A DNA stretch of 64,000 bases from Microvirga lenta. Its GTDB lineage: Bacteria; Pseudomonadota; Alphaproteobacteria; Rhizobiales; Beijerinckiaceae. The stretch covers positions 186,001-250,000 of the forward strand of contig NZ_JAJBBR010000009.1 in the NCBI RefSeq assembly GCF_020532555.1, read 5' to 3'. A program made the position numbers and the translations under genes. This document shows, piece by piece, positions 1 to 8,960 of this stretch. Under the pieces are notes generated by a model. It was not told the DNA's origin. It made no database searches and saw nothing but the letters and a program-made list of their open reading frames with translations. Positions within the stretch are counted from its first letter, which is position 1. The number at the start of each line of letters is the position of its first letter.

Positions 1-25
1 TTGCATCATCCGATTTGGGATCACC

Positions 26-316
26 ATGAAGAAGTTCGTCCTCGCCCTGGCCGTGATGGCATCCGCAAGCGCAGTCCAGGCGCAGCCACGGCCCTTCACG
101 CCGCGCATGCCGTGCGGCCAGATCCAGCAGACCGTCTTCGCGAGCGGCGCCGTGGTGCTGAGCACCGGTGCCAACACCTACGACCGCTACGTCCGCGACC
201 GCAGCTTCTGCCAGATCAACGAGTTCATCGAGGCCGCCTGGGTGCCTGCCCAGGACACGCCGCAATGCCCGGTCTATCGGTGCACGGACGACGATCCGTT
301 CCTGTTCGGCGATTGA
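26..316 (+). CDS. small secreted protein, unknown function
   Basis: A 96-residue protein starting with MKKFVLALAVMASASAVQAQ, a clear Sec signal peptide with a likely cleavage after AQA/VQAQ. The mature part is about 76 residues, has four cysteines (CGQI, SFCQI, PQCPVYRC) that could form two disulfides, and ends in an acidic tail. The export and oxidised fold are inferred from this pattern. I do not recognise a family. It lies just before the cobalamin riboswitch and is probably an independent transcription unit. The start is the ATG that opens the signal peptide; the sequence upstream is too short to judge the promoter. Confidence 0.72.
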   Translation: MKKFVLALAVMASASAVQAQPRPFTPRMPCGQIQQTVFASGAVVLSTGANTYDRYVRDRSFCQINEFIEAAWVPAQDTPQCPVYRCTDDDPFLFGD

Positions 317-500
317 ACGGCGGATCCACGGTTCCGCATTGAAGCACCGGAACGGCTCTCCGCTCCTGGAACGGCCGCGCTTTGGCCCATGCGCGGCCTC
401 CTCGTCTGAGAACGACCCGTTAACGATGCTGCCGATTGCGTGGTGGACAAGCTCCACAATCTATTGACGCGCAGAGGCCTCTCCCCACCATATGTAGCTG

Positions 501-680
501 TCGAATGTCTTCGGATTCGCTATCCGAAGCGAAGAGGGAAATCGGTGCGCCGTCAGGCAAGGCCGATGCTGCCCCCGCAACTGTAAGCGGCGAGCCTTCG
601 TCGAACACGCCACTGGTGATCAAGGTCACTGGGAAGGCTGGCGAAGGCGATGATCCGCGAGCCAGGAGACCTGCATTCGA
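501..680 (+). promoter_or_regulatory. cobalamin (AdoCbl) riboswitch upstream of nrdAB
   Basis: The aptamer core is visible in order: a closing P1 stem (501-508 pairs with 673-680, seven Watson-Crick pairs plus one G-U), the GGGAA/GGTG block around 536-548, the conserved GCCCCCGCAACTGTAAGCGG segment at 570-589, CACTGG and GGGAAGGC at about 610-640, and the B12 box AGCCAGGAGACC at 660-671. Downstream, 698-806 has GC-rich hairpins (for example CGGGGTGCCCCG near 702-713) that could form the expression platform. No U-run follows, so control of translation start is more likely than transcription termination. The stretch 317-500 before it has no gene that I can support. Confidence 0.93.
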
Positions 681-806
681 CAGTCGATCACGTTCCTCGG
701 GCGGGGTGCCCCGTTGGATCGCTCACCTGTCGTGGCGGGTTTCGTCCGCCGTTCCTCAGGCCTGCGCGTTCCTCGGCCCAAGCCCCCAACAACATGGGGT
801 TTGCCG

Positions 807-3683
807 ATGTCTCTTCTTCATTCCGAAACCGTCGCCGGGTCGCCGCTGCCCGTCACATCGGCCGCCCATGCGGCTGTGAGCGCCGAGCCCGGCTACCGGG
901 TCATCCGCCGCAACGGCGCCGTGACGCCATTCGATCCGTCCAAGATCGCCGTCGCCCTGACCAAGGCGTTCCTGGCCGTCGAAGGCAGTTCCGCCGCCGC
1001 GTCCCGGCGCATCCACGAGATCGTGGAGGGGCTGACCCGGCAGATCGTCGACGCCCTCGTCCGCCGGGGCGATCACGGTCGTGCCTTCCACATCGAGGAG
1101 GTCCAGGACCAGGTGGAACTGGCCCTCATGCGCGGCGAGCACCACAAGGTCGCCCGCGCCTATGTGCTCTACCGGGAAGAACGGGCGAAGGCCCGCGCCA
1201 CGGAGGTGCAGGCCGCGCCGTCCGTGCAGACGAGCCTGCGCGTCAAGACCGAGGACGGGCAGCTCGTCCCCCTCGACGCCGCGCGCCTGACCCGCGTGGT
1301 GGAGGAGGCCTGCGCCGGCCTCGCCGACGTGTCGGCAGAGCGCATCCTGGCGGAGACCCAGCGCAATCTCTATGACGGCATCGCCATCGACGAACTCGCC
1401 CTGGCGCCGATCCTCGCGGCGCGCACCCTGATCGAGACCGAGCCCAATTACAGCCAGGTGAGCGCGCGCCTCCTCCTCGACATGCTGCGCCGGGAGGCCC
1501 TGAGCTTCGTCCATGGCCGCGCCGAGCAGGCCCGGCAGACCGAGATGGGCGAGCGCTACGGCGAGTATTTCGCGGCCTTCGTCAGCAAGGGCATCGAGGT
1601 CCAGCTGCTCGATCCCGAGCTGGCGCGCTTCGACCTCGCGCGTCTCGGCGCGGCCCTGAAGCCGGAGCGGGACTTGAACTTCCAGTTCCTGGGGCTGCAG
1701 ACCCTCTACGACCGCTATTTCCTGCAGACGAAGGGGATCCGCTTCGAGCTGCCGCAGGCTTTCTTCATGCGCGTCGCCATGGGGCTGGCGCTTCGCGAGA
1801 TCGACCGGGAGGCGAGGGCGATCGAGTTCTACGACCTGCTCTCGACATTCGACTTCATGTGCTCCACGCCGACCCTGTTCAATTCCGGCACGCTGCGTCC
1901 GCAGCTTTCGTCCTGCTTCCTGACGAGCGTGCCCGACGATCTCGACGGCATCTTCAAGTCGGTCAAGGACAACGCGCTGCTCGCCAAGTATTCCGGCGGC
2001 CTCGGCAACGACTGGACCCGCGTGCGGGGCCTGGGCGCCCACATCAAGGGCACCAACGGCGAGTCGCAAGGCGTGGTGCCGTTCCTGAAGGTGGCGAACG
2101 ACACCGCGATTGCGGTGAACCAGGGCGGTAAGCGAAAGGGTGCGGTCTGCGCCTATCTGGAAACCTGGCACATCGACATCGAGGAGTTCCTCGACCTTCG
2201 CAAGAACACCGGCGACGACCGTCGCCGCACCCACGACATGAACACGGCCAACTGGGTGCCGGACCTGTTCATGCAGCGGGTGGAGGCCAACGGCGAATGG
2301 ACCCTGTTCTCGCCGGACGAGGCGCCGGATCTGCACGATCTCTACGGCCCCGCTTTCGCGGCGGCCTACGAGGCCTACGAGGCGAAGGCCGAGCGCGGCG
2401 AGATCAAGGTGTTCAAGCGCCTGCGCGCGGCCGATCTCTGGCGACGCATGCTGACCATGCTGTTCGAGACCGGGCATCCCTGGATCACATTCAAGGACCC
2501 GTGCAACATCCGCTCGCCCCAGGGCCATGCGGGCGTCGTCCACTCGTCCAACCTCTGCACGGAAATCACCCTCAACACCTCCGACGACGAGGTGGCCGTG
2601 TGCAATCTCGGCTCCGTCAACCTCGCCAATCATCTCGGCGAGAACGGCCTCGACCTGCCGCGGCTGGAGCGCACGGTCCGCACCGCGGTGCGGATGCTCG
2701 ACAACGTGATCGACATCAACTTCTACACGATCCCCGAGGCGCGCCGCTCCAACCTGCGCCACCGGCCGGTGGGCCTGGGCCTCATGGGCTTCCAGGATGC
2801 GCTCCAGCATCTGCGCATCGCCATCGCGTCCAACGAGGCGGTGCGCTTCGCCGATACAAGCATGGAGGCGATCAGCTATTACGCGATCTCGGCCTCGTCC
2901 GATCTCGCTGCCGAGCGCGGGCGCTATCCCACCTTCGACGGCTCGCTCTGGAGCAGGGGGATTCTCCCCATCGACTCGGTGGAGCTCCTCGCCGAGGCCC
3001 GGGACGGGCTCGATCTCGACCGCTCCTCGACCCTCGACTGGAGCGCCCTGCGCGAACGGGTGCGCAGCGTGGGAATGCGCAACTCCAACGTCATGGCCAT
3101 CGCGCCGACCGCGACGATCTCCAACATCTGCGGCGTGGCGCAATCCATCGAGCCCGCCTACCGGAACCTCTACGTGAAGGCGAACATGTCCGGCGACTTC
3201 ACGGTGGTGAACCCGGCCCTCGTGCGCGACCTCAAGGCGCGCGGGCTGTGGGACGAGGTCATGATCAGCGACCTCAAGTATTTCGACGGCAGCCTGGGGA
3301 ACATCGACCGGGTTCCGGACGACCTGAAGGCACTCTATGCCACGGCCTTCGAGATCGACTCGTCCTGGCTGATCGAGGCGGCGGCGCGGCGCCAGAAATG
3401 GATCGACCAGGCGCAGTCGCTCAACCTCTACATCGCCAATCCGAGCGGCCGGAAGCTCGACGCGCTCTACCGGCTGGCCTGGAAGCGCGGCCTCAAGACC
3501 ACCTATTACCTGCGCTCCATGGGCGCGACGCATGTGGAGAAATCCACCCTCAAGGGCACGGACGGAAAGCTCAACGCGGTCTCGGTCGCGCCGCTCGCAT
3601 CCGCACCCCGGCCGATCGAGGTTCCGGCTGCCGCGCCGATGGCCTGCTCCATCGACGATCCCACCTGCGAAGCCTGCCAGTAA
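807..3683 (+). CDS. nrdA: ribonucleoside-diphosphate reductase, alpha subunit (class I, NrdAz/class Ic type)
   Basis: Reduces ribonucleotides to deoxyribonucleotides together with the adjacent NrdB. The 958-residue protein has two N-terminal ATP-cone domains (about residues 25-140 and 145-235), so allosteric dATP control is likely, then the 10-stranded barrel. Catalytic residues are in place: Cys370 (SSCFL), N582-x-C584-x-E586 (NLCTE), Cys599 (VAVCNLG), the stacked tyrosine pair Y900-Y901 for radical transfer, and C-terminal redox cysteines C954 and C957 (CEACQ). I chose ATG 807, which has GGGG about eight bases upstream; an in-frame TTG at 714 would add 31 residues that overlap the riboswitch expression platform. 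It lies 26 bases before nrdB in one operon controlled by the riboswitch. Confidence 0.95.
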   Translation: MSLLHSETVAGSPLPVTSAAHAAVSAEPGYRVIRRNGAVTPFDPSKIAVALTKAFLAVEGSSAAASRRIHEIVEGLTRQIVDALVRRGDHGRAFHIEEVQDQVELALMRGEHHKVARAYVLYREERAKARATEVQAAPSVQTSLRVKTEDGQLVPLDAARLTRVVEEACAGLADVSAERILAETQRNLYDGIAIDELALAPILAARTLIETEPNYSQVSARLLLDMLRREALSFVHGRAEQARQTEMGERYGEYFAAFVSKGIEVQLLDPELARFDLARLGAALKPERDLNFQFLGLQTLYDRYFLQTKGIRFELPQAFFMRVAMGLALREIDREARAIEFYDLLSTFDFMCSTPTLFNSGTLRPQLSSCFLTSVPDDLDGIFKSVKDNALLAKYSGGLGNDWTRVRGLGAHIKGTNGESQGVVPFLKVANDTAIAVNQGGKRKGAVCAYLETWHIDIEEFLDLRKNTGDDRRRTHDMNTANWVPDLFMQRVEANGEWTLFSPDEAPDLHDLYGPAFAAAYEAYEAKAERGEIKVFKRLRAADLWRRMLTMLFETGHPWITFKDPCNIRSPQGHAGVVHSSNLCTEITLNTSDDEVAVCNLGSVNLANHLGENGLDLPRLERTVRTAVRMLDNVIDINFYTIPEARRSNLRHRPVGLGLMGFQDALQHLRIAIASNEAVRFADTSMEAISYYAISASSDLAAERGRYPTFDGSLWSRGILPIDSVELLAEARDGLDLDRSSTLDWSALRERVRSVGMRNSNVMAIAPTATISNICGVAQSIEPAYRNLYVKANMSGDFTVVNPALVRDLKARGLWDEVMISDLKYFDGSLGNIDRVPDDLKALYATAFEIDSSWLIEAAARRQKWIDQAQSLNLYIANPSGRKLDALYRLAWKRGLKTTYYLRSMGATHVEKSTLKGTDGKLNAVSVAPLASAPRPIEVPAAAPMACSIDDPTCEACQ

Positions 3684-3709
3684 CTCCCGCGTATCGAAGG
3701 ACGACAACA

Positions 3710-4834
3710 ATGCTCGATTGGTCCGAACCAACCTCCGGCCGCACCTCGCCGATCCTGACCGGCCGGAACCTCACGCCCGCCGATGCCACCGGCCTCGGAG
3801 AAATCGACCGCGGCGGCGGGCGCGTGAGCGTCGACGACAAGGCGATGATCAACTGCCGCGCCGACGTGAACCAGCTCCTGCCCTTCAAGTACCGCTGGGC
3901 GTGGGAGAAATATCTCGCCGGCTGCAACAATCACTGGATGCCGACCGAGGTGTCCATGCAGGCGGATATCGCCCTGTGGAAGTCGCGGGACGGGCTCACC
4001 GAGGACGAGCGGCGGGCGGTGAAGCGCAATCTCGGCTTCTTCGCGGCGTCCGAATCCCTCGTCGCCAACAACATCGTGCTGGCGATCTACCGCCACCTCA
4101 CCAACCCGGAATGCCGGCAATACCTGCTGCGGCAGGCCTTCGAGGAGGCGGTGCACACGCACACCTTCCAGTACATCGTGGAAAGCCTCGGCCTCGACGA
4201 AGGCGAGCTCTTCAACATGTACCGGGAGGTGCCTTCGATCACCGACAAGGCGGCCTGGGCGCTCAACTACACGCAGAGCCTCGCGGATCCGTCGTTCCAG
4301 ACCGGCACGCCGGAGGCCGACCGCGCCTTCGTGCGCGATCTCATCGCCTTCTACGTGGTGTTCGAGGGAATGTGGTTCTACACGGGCTTCGCGCAGATCC
4401 TGTCGCTCGGCCGGCGCAACAAGATGGTCGGCATCGCCGAGCAGTACCAGTACATCCTGCGCGACGAATCCATCCACCTCAACTTCGGCATCGACGTGAT
4501 CAACCAGATCAAGGCGGAGAACCCGCATGTCTGGACGAGCGCCTTCCAGGAGGAGGTGCGCACCATGCTGCGCGAGGCGGCCGAGCTCGAGGCGGCCTAC
4601 GGGCGGGACACCATGCCCCGCGGCTTCCTGGGGCTCAACGCGGCCTCGTGCGAGCAGTACATGCACTTCATCGCCAACCGCCGCTGCGCGCAGCTCGGGC
4701 TCGCGCCCGTCTTCCCGGAAACGGAGAACCCGTTCCCGTGGATGTCCGAGGCGATGGACCTCAAGAAGGAGAAGAACTTCTTCGAGACCCGGGTGATCGA
4801 ATACCAGAACGGCGGCGCGCTGAGCTGGGACTAG
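3710..4834 (+). CDS. nrdB: ribonucleoside-diphosphate reductase, beta subunit, class Ic (Phe in place of radical Tyr)
   Basis: Radical-generating R2 subunit of 374 residues, partner of NrdA. The metal ligands can be placed from their spacing: E115 (SESLVANN), E146 and H149 (EEAVH), E219 (FEGMWFY), E253 and H256 (RDESIH). The position four residues after H149, where class Ia enzymes carry the radical Tyr, is F153 (HTHTF). The first ligand is Glu rather than Asp. Both traits and the local sequence match the class Ic enzyme of Chlamydia trachomatis, which uses a Mn(IV)/Fe(III) cofactor instead of a tyrosyl radical. The metal content here is an inference from these residues. The ATG at 3710 has GAAGGA upstream. 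Confidence 0.95.
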   Translation: MLDWSEPTSGRTSPILTGRNLTPADATGLGEIDRGGGRVSVDDKAMINCRADVNQLLPFKYRWAWEKYLAGCNNHWMPTEVSMQADIALWKSRDGLTEDERRAVKRNLGFFAASESLVANNIVLAIYRHLTNPECRQYLLRQAFEEAVHTHTFQYIVESLGLDEGELFNMYREVPSITDKAAWALNYTQSLADPSFQTGTPEADRAFVRDLIAFYVVFEGMWFYTGFAQILSLGRRNKMVGIAEQYQYILRDESIHLNFGIDVINQIKAENPHVWTSAFQEEVRTMLREAAELEAAYGRDTMPRGFLGLNAASCEQYMHFIANRRCAQLGLAPVFPETENPFPWMSEAMDLKKEKNFFETRVIEYQNGGALSWD

Positions 4835-4906
4835 GACGAGCCGAGCCGTCGGGGCCGGGCTCGAAACCCGGCCTCCGGCGGCTGCGGCGCCGAACGGGGA
4901 AACGCG

Positions 4907-5050
4907 TCACTCGATCAGCGTCAGGACCACGGATGCGACGTTCATGGCGGCCAGAGTGCCGATCAGGGCGGGGATGAAGGGAAAACGGCACCGGTTCAGG
5001 TCGGTGCTCTCCGAAATATCCGGAACGCGATGAAAGCGAAGAGGACTCAT
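4907..5050 (-). CDS. 47-residue small membrane peptide, unknown
   Basis: A short frame of 47 codons plus stop on the minus strand. It has an exact Shine-Dalgarno core, GGAGGA (complement of 5058-5063), seven bases before the ATG. The N-terminal half is polar (MSPLRFHRVPDISES), and the C-terminal half is a hydrophobic stretch (FIPALIGTLAAMNVASVVL) long enough for one membrane span. It converges on nrdB. No family is recognised. The ribosome binding site and the hydrophobic segment are what support it; it could still be a chance frame. Confidence 0.5.
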   Translation of the reverse strand: MSPLRFHRVPDISESTDLNRCRFPFIPALIGTLAAMNVASVVLTLIE

Positions 5051-5246
5051 TGTTCGTTCCTCCAGACAGGATCACTAAAAGAATGGGGGGAGATTGGACC
5101 CGCCGAGCCGTTCGCGAGGTGCCAAATCGCACCTGACGATCAGGGGAGACGGCCTCATTTCAGCCGTTCACGGGCCGTTCAATCGTCGGGACCGATTTTC
5201 CAGGAGCCCGGCAGGGCGGTCCGTCCGGATCGAGGAGAAGAACTTC

Positions 5247-5531
5247 ATGATGTCTCGTTGCGTTCGCGTCGTTCCCATCGCTCTTGTCCTGACAGCCGGC
5301 GCCCTCGGCGGGTGCACCGCCACCGCCGATGTGTCCTATGGCGAGTATCAGTTCGGCCCCGGCTACGAAGCCGAGCGGGTCTACGAGCGCCGTGTCTATG
5401 CGGACACGGACAGGGGCTTCGGAAGCGAGGAGTGCCGAGGCGTGGCGCGGCGGGGCGTCGATCCGTACGGGAATATGGTCGTCACGGATACGCAGGTCTG
5501 CGACGAGGCGGCCCCCGATCCCGTGTTCTGA
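5247..5531 (+). CDS. small lipoprotein, unknown function
   Basis: A 94-residue protein. The N-terminal signal peptide ends in a lipobox (LGGC, Cys at about residue 24), so it should be lipidated and membrane anchored in the periplasm. The mature part is rich in Tyr, Glu and Arg (SYGEYQFGP, AERVYERRVY) and keeps two further cysteines. The start is the first of two adjacent ATGs behind an AGGAGAAG ribosome binding site. It converges on the coiled-coil gene at 5570-5809, and no function can be assigned. Confidence 0.8.
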   Translation: MMSRCVRVVPIALVLTAGALGGCTATADVSYGEYQFGPGYEAERVYERRVYADTDRGFGSEECRGVARRGVDPYGNMVVTDTQVCDEAAPDPVF

Positions 5532-5569
5532 CGTTCCGGTCCGGGATTTCCGCCTGCGAGGGAAGGCGT

Positions 5570-5809
5570 TCAGTGCCGGGTCGCCTGCTTGTCCATCTGA
5601 AGCAGCTGTCCTTCGATGGCCCTCATCCGCGTCATCAGCCGGTCGAGCTGCGCGAGATAGGCCTTCTCGTCCTGTGCCGCCTGCTCGACGAGGTCGGCTG
5701 ACTTGCTGTGCTGGATGCGGTGCATGGCATCGGCCAACTGACGGTCCAGGAGCGACATGCGCTGCTCCAGGTTTCGAAGTTCCTGACGAAGTTGCTGCTC
5801 CTTGAACAC
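5570..5809 (-). CDS. small coiled-coil protein, unknown
   Basis: A 79-residue, nearly all-helical, highly charged protein with heptad-like leucines (LRQELRNLEQRMSLLDRQL) and no hydrophobic span. It is probably a cytoplasmic coiled coil. The listed start is a GTG with a weak ribosome binding site. A second possible start, ATG 5758, has GGAG six bases upstream and would give a 62-residue protein. The heptad pattern continues upstream of that ATG, which favours the longer form. It is divergent from the nepR-like gene at 5994, across about 180 bases that hold no clear promoter motif. Confidence 0.65.
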   Translation of the reverse strand: MFKEQQLRQELRNLEQRMSLLDRQLADAMHRIQHSKSADLVEQAAQDEKAYLAQLDRLMTRMRAIEGQLLQMDKQATRH

Positions 5810-5993
5810 CGCTGAAAGTCCGTGAAAACCCCGTTGCCGACAAGCTGGAGTTTAACTGAAAGTTCCGGCAACTCCCACATGAAAAACCAATTTATCTGCG
5901 GCCAAGCTGAAACTCAGCTCCTGGGGTCCCGTTCAATAACGACACATTTGTAACGACGTGGGCCGTTTGAGGTCTCGCGACTGGGACCTTCCG

Positions 5994-6218
5994 ATGACTG
6001 TCAGAAGCCATAACGGCTCAGAGCCGGACAGCGAGCGCATTGCAGTTCTCGACATCACCGACCCGGTGCTTTCCGGCATGATCGGGTCGCGCCTGCGCGC
6101 CATGTATGACGATCTTCTCAACGAACCGGTTCCCGAGCGCCTTCTCGAAGTGCTGCAGCGCTGTGACCGGTCCAGCAATCCCCCACCGGAAAGAGGAGAG
6201 TTGCGGAATGGGACGTAG
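5994..6218 (+). CDS. NepR-like anti-sigma factor
   Basis: A 74-residue protein whose centre (LRAMYDDLLNEPVPERLLEVL) is the signature of NepR, the anti-sigma factor that binds EcfG in the alphaproteobacterial general stress response and is titrated away by phosphorylated PhyR. It is neither next to a PhyR (sigma-like plus receiver) nor next to an ecfG gene. Instead it overlaps by 11 bases the start of a stand-alone receiver gene. It may therefore be a second, divergent NepR copy. An in-frame GTG at 5958 would add 12 residues. The N-terminal 30 residues and the C-terminal tail look disordered, as in known NepR proteins. Confidence 0.8.
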   Translation: MTVRSHNGSEPDSERIAVLDITDPVLSGMIGSRLRAMYDDLLNEPVPERLLEVLQRCDRSSNPPPERGELRNGT

Positions 6219-6606
6219 TATCAAACCCGCACGCGTTGCGTTGATCGTCGAGGACGACGTCGAGGTTCGCGAACTGGCGGCCGCCCTTCTCGAGGAGACC
6301 GATCTTCAGGTCACCGAAGCGTCCAGCGCCGAGGAGGCCCTGGATTATCTGCGCCACCATGCGGAAGACGTCGCATTCCTGTTCGCCGATGTCCGCCTGC
6401 CTTGCCTGATGAACGGCGTGGACCTGGCGCGCACGGTGCGCCTGAAATGGCCCTGGGTCAGGACGGTTCTCACCTCCGGGCAGCCTCTGGCGGACACGTC
6501 CGAGGACATGCCCCGCGATGTCCGCTTCATGCCGAAGCCCTGGAGGGCCCTGGAGGTTCTCATGGAGGCCGAGCGGGCCGCGCAGGCCGGCAGCAGGCTT
6601 TCGTAG
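6208..6606 (+). CDS. single-domain response regulator
   Basis: A 132-residue receiver domain with no output domain. Seen: the acidic pair in VEDDVE, phosphoacceptor D61 (FADVRLP), T89 (LTSG) and K110 (MPKPW). Such proteins either relay phosphate between kinases and PhyR-like regulators or act by protein contact. The start ATG follows GAGGAG and lies inside the end of the NepR-like gene, so the two are translationally coupled. This pairing suggests that the receiver acts in the general stress pathway. The role is inferred from context only. Confidence 0.88.
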   Translation: MGRSIKPARVALIVEDDVEVRELAAALLEETDLQVTEASSAEEALDYLRHHAEDVAFLFADVRLPCLMNGVDLARTVRLKWPWVRTVLTSGQPLADTSEDMPRDVRFMPKPWRALEVLMEAERAAQAGSRLS

Positions 6607-6689
6607 GCAGAAAGATAGATCGGGTCAGCGGCGCAGGGCGGGCCTCCGGCCTCTCCCTGTTGCCTTTGACGGCCGCTTCATCCGGCCGG

Positions 6690-8960
6690 TCACGTCCTCG
6701 CGGATGGACGGGCGCGCATGTCGCTCGCCATCAGGCCCGCGATCCTGTCCTCCGGCAGGGCCTTGGCGAACAGGTGGCCCTGCAGCTCCATGCATCCCGT
6801 GGTTTCCAGGAACCGCCTCTGGTCCTCCGTCTCCACGCCCTCGGCCGTCACGGTCAGGCCGATCGTCTGGCCGAGGGTCGTAATGGCCTTGATGATGGCG
6901 GCCGAGTCCGCGTCGGCGGTGTGGCCCAGATGCTGCACGAAGGAACGGTCGATCTTGATCTTGTCGACCTCGTAGCGGCGCAGATAGCTCAGGCTCGAAT
7001 GCCCACTTCCGAAATCGTCGAGCGCGATCCGAAAGCCGGAGCTGCGCAGCTTCCGGAGCGCATCGCGGGTCAGCTTGTCCCCCAGCAGCACGTTTTCGGT
7101 CACTTCCAGCTCGATCTTCCGCGGGTCGGCCCCGCACTCGCGGACGATCTTCACGATGCGTTCCGCAAATCCGTTGGAGCGGAACTGGGCGGGGGACAGG
7201 TTGATGGCGATGAACAGGTTGGGCCAGCGCTTGGAGGTCGCGCAGACGTGCCGCAGCACCATGTCCCCCAGAGGGACGATCAGCCCCGTATCCTCCGCGA
7301 TGGGCAGGAACTGATCCGGCGCGATCAGCCCCCGCGTCGGGTGCTGCCACCGGATCAGCGCCTCGAGACCGATCACCGGCCGGCCGGCGGCAGCCACCTG
7401 GGGCTGATAATGGACCTTCAGGGAATCGCCGGTCTCCAGCGCCTCGCGCAGTTCCTCCTCGATCGTGGCACGCCGCTTCACGTCCTCGTCCATGCAGAGT
7501 TCGAAATAGCGATGGCAGCCCCGCCCGTCGTTCTTGGCATGATAAAGCGCGATGTCGGCTTTCCGGAGCAGGTCGATGCGGTCGACGCCCTCGTCCGGCA
7601 TCATGACGATTCCGATGCTGACGCCCACGAAGGCCTGGCTGCCGAGCAGGTCGAAGGGCTGATGGACCGCATCGAAGATGCGTGAGCACAGGACCTCGAC
7701 ATCGGTTCTGCCGCCGATGTCGAACAGGAGGATGGCGAACTCGTCGCCGCCGAGGCGGGCCACCGTGTCGTGGGTGCGGACCAAACCGGACAACCTGCCG
7801 GCGAGCTCGCGAATGAGGTTGTCGCCGGCCTGATGCCCGAGGGTGTCGTTGACGTTCTTGAAGCGGTCGAGATCGAGCATCAGGAGAGCGGATTTCTCGC
7901 CGCCGGCGCTGCGGGACAGGGCCCGGTCGAGGCGATCGTCGAACAGGGCCCGGTTGGGCAGCCCGGTCAGCACATCGTGGAAGGCGAGGTGCTGGGCATG
8001 GGCCTCGCTCGCGCGAAGCTCGACCACCGTGGATTCCAGCCGCGCCATGGAGGAACGCAGCGAGCGGACGAGCCAGCCCATCACGACGATCATGAGGGCG
8101 CAGACGAGCGCGGTGCTGGGCCCGATCACCTTCAGGATCTTCGAGCCGGGCAATTCCGGCTTCCAGATGAAGTACCCGATGGTATCGCCGTAGTCGGATT
8201 TGAGCGGAACGGAGACCTCGCCGGGCCGGGGCAGGTTGGAGGACGAAAAGTGCAGGCCCTCGATCAGGTTGCGTTCGGCCAGCTGCTTGGGAAACGTGTC
8301 GTCGAGAAAGCGGACGCTGACGAGGAGAGGCTCGGTGCCGGGTTCCTGCGGAATGTCATCCGATTCCCTCACGATCTTCATCACGCTCACGGCGGCGGGG
8401 CGCCCGAGCAGCTGAATCACGTGAGCGTCGTGGACCGCTTTGCCCGTCGTGAGATAGGAGCTGCCCGCTCGCTCGTGACCGTGCCCTCCATGCTCATCCG
8501 CGGTTTGGCGAATGTCGCGGATAAAGCTGTTCAGGCTGGGGCGAATGAGACCGAACTCGCTGACGGGAACGCGCTCCCCGCCGATCATCGCGTCGACCGG
8601 CTCATTCCGCTCGTTCAGGATATAGACCTGATCCTGGCCGAAGGTGCGATGCAGCCAGATGCCCATATTGGCATCCAGCCAGTCGAAATCGAGCTGCGGT
8701 TCGCGAAGCTTCTCCACCGCATCGTCCCAGACCGCCACCATCTCCTGCTGTTGCGCCAGCTCGCTGACGACGGCCTGAATGCTGCGCTCCGTCGTGCGGA
8801 TCTGCCGCTCGACGGAAACGTCGTTGCTCTGGCGCACGGCCCAGAACAGGGAGAAGGCGGCCAGAACGATTGCAACCAGCGTGACGAGGCCGACCGGCAG
8901 TAGAATCCTTGTGGGAGAACGCCACCCGGGACGGGTGGTCGAATAAACCTGGCGTAACAC
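6690..8960 (-). CDS. membrane CHASE4-GGDEF-EAL cyclic-di-GMP protein
   Basis: A 756-residue bifunctional c-di-GMP enzyme. Order: an N-terminal membrane span (about 19-41), a periplasmic sensor of about 230 residues of CHASE4 type (contains QQEMVAVWDDAVEKL), a second span near 278-300, then GGDEF (LGGDEFA near residue 402, catalytic motif intact) and EAL (GLEALIRW near 531, intact). Either or both activities are possible. The DxLTGLPNR and KIDRSFV signatures are also present. It is transcribed alone, convergent with the receiver gene. The periplasmic ligand cannot be read from the sequence. Confidence 0.95.
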   Translation of the reverse strand: MLRQVYSTTRPGWRSPTRILLPVGLVTLVAIVLAAFSLFWAVRQSNDVSVERQIRTTERSIQAVVSELAQQQEMVAVWDDAVEKLREPQLDFDWLDANMGIWLHRTFGQDQVYILNERNEPVDAMIGGERVPVSEFGLIRPSLNSFIRDIRQTADEHGGHGHERAGSSYLTTGKAVHDAHVIQLLGRPAAVSVMKIVRESDDIPQEPGTEPLLVSVRFLDDTFPKQLAERNLIEGLHFSSSNLPRPGEVSVPLKSDYGDTIGYFIWKPELPGSKILKVIGPSTALVCALMIVVMGWLVRSLRSSMARLESTVVELRASEAHAQHLAFHDVLTGLPNRALFDDRLDRALSRSAGGEKSALLMLDLDRFKNVNDTLGHQAGDNLIRELAGRLSGLVRTHDTVARLGGDEFAILLFDIGGRTDVEVLCSRIFDAVHQPFDLLGSQAFVGVSIGIVMMPDEGVDRIDLLRKADIALYHAKNDGRGCHRYFELCMDEDVKRRATIEEELREALETGDSLKVHYQPQVAAAGRPVIGLEALIRWQHPTRGLIAPDQFLPIAEDTGLIVPLGDMVLRHVCATSKRWPNLFIAINLSPAQFRSNGFAERIVKIVRECGADPRKIELEVTENVLLGDKLTRDALRKLRSSGFRIALDDFGSGHSSLSYLRRYEVDKIKIDRSFVQHLGHTADADSAAIIKAITTLGQTIGLTVTAEGVETEDQRRFLETTGCMELQGHLFAKALPEDRIAGLMASDMRARPSART

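Noticed and set aside
714-806. In-frame TTG start for nrdA at 714
   Set aside because: It would add 31 residues inside the riboswitch expression platform. ATG 807 has a better ribosome binding site and starts close to the first ATP cone.
2297-3709. Upstream extension of the nrdB frame through nrdA
   Set aside because: The first 471 codons overlap nrdA in another frame and are Arg/Pro-rich; the real protein starts at 3710.
756-3731. A 991-codon open frame on the minus strand across nrdA
   Set aside because: It is a shadow of nrdA. The translation is low-complexity and His/Arg/Glu-rich, as expected for the complement of a GC-rich gene.
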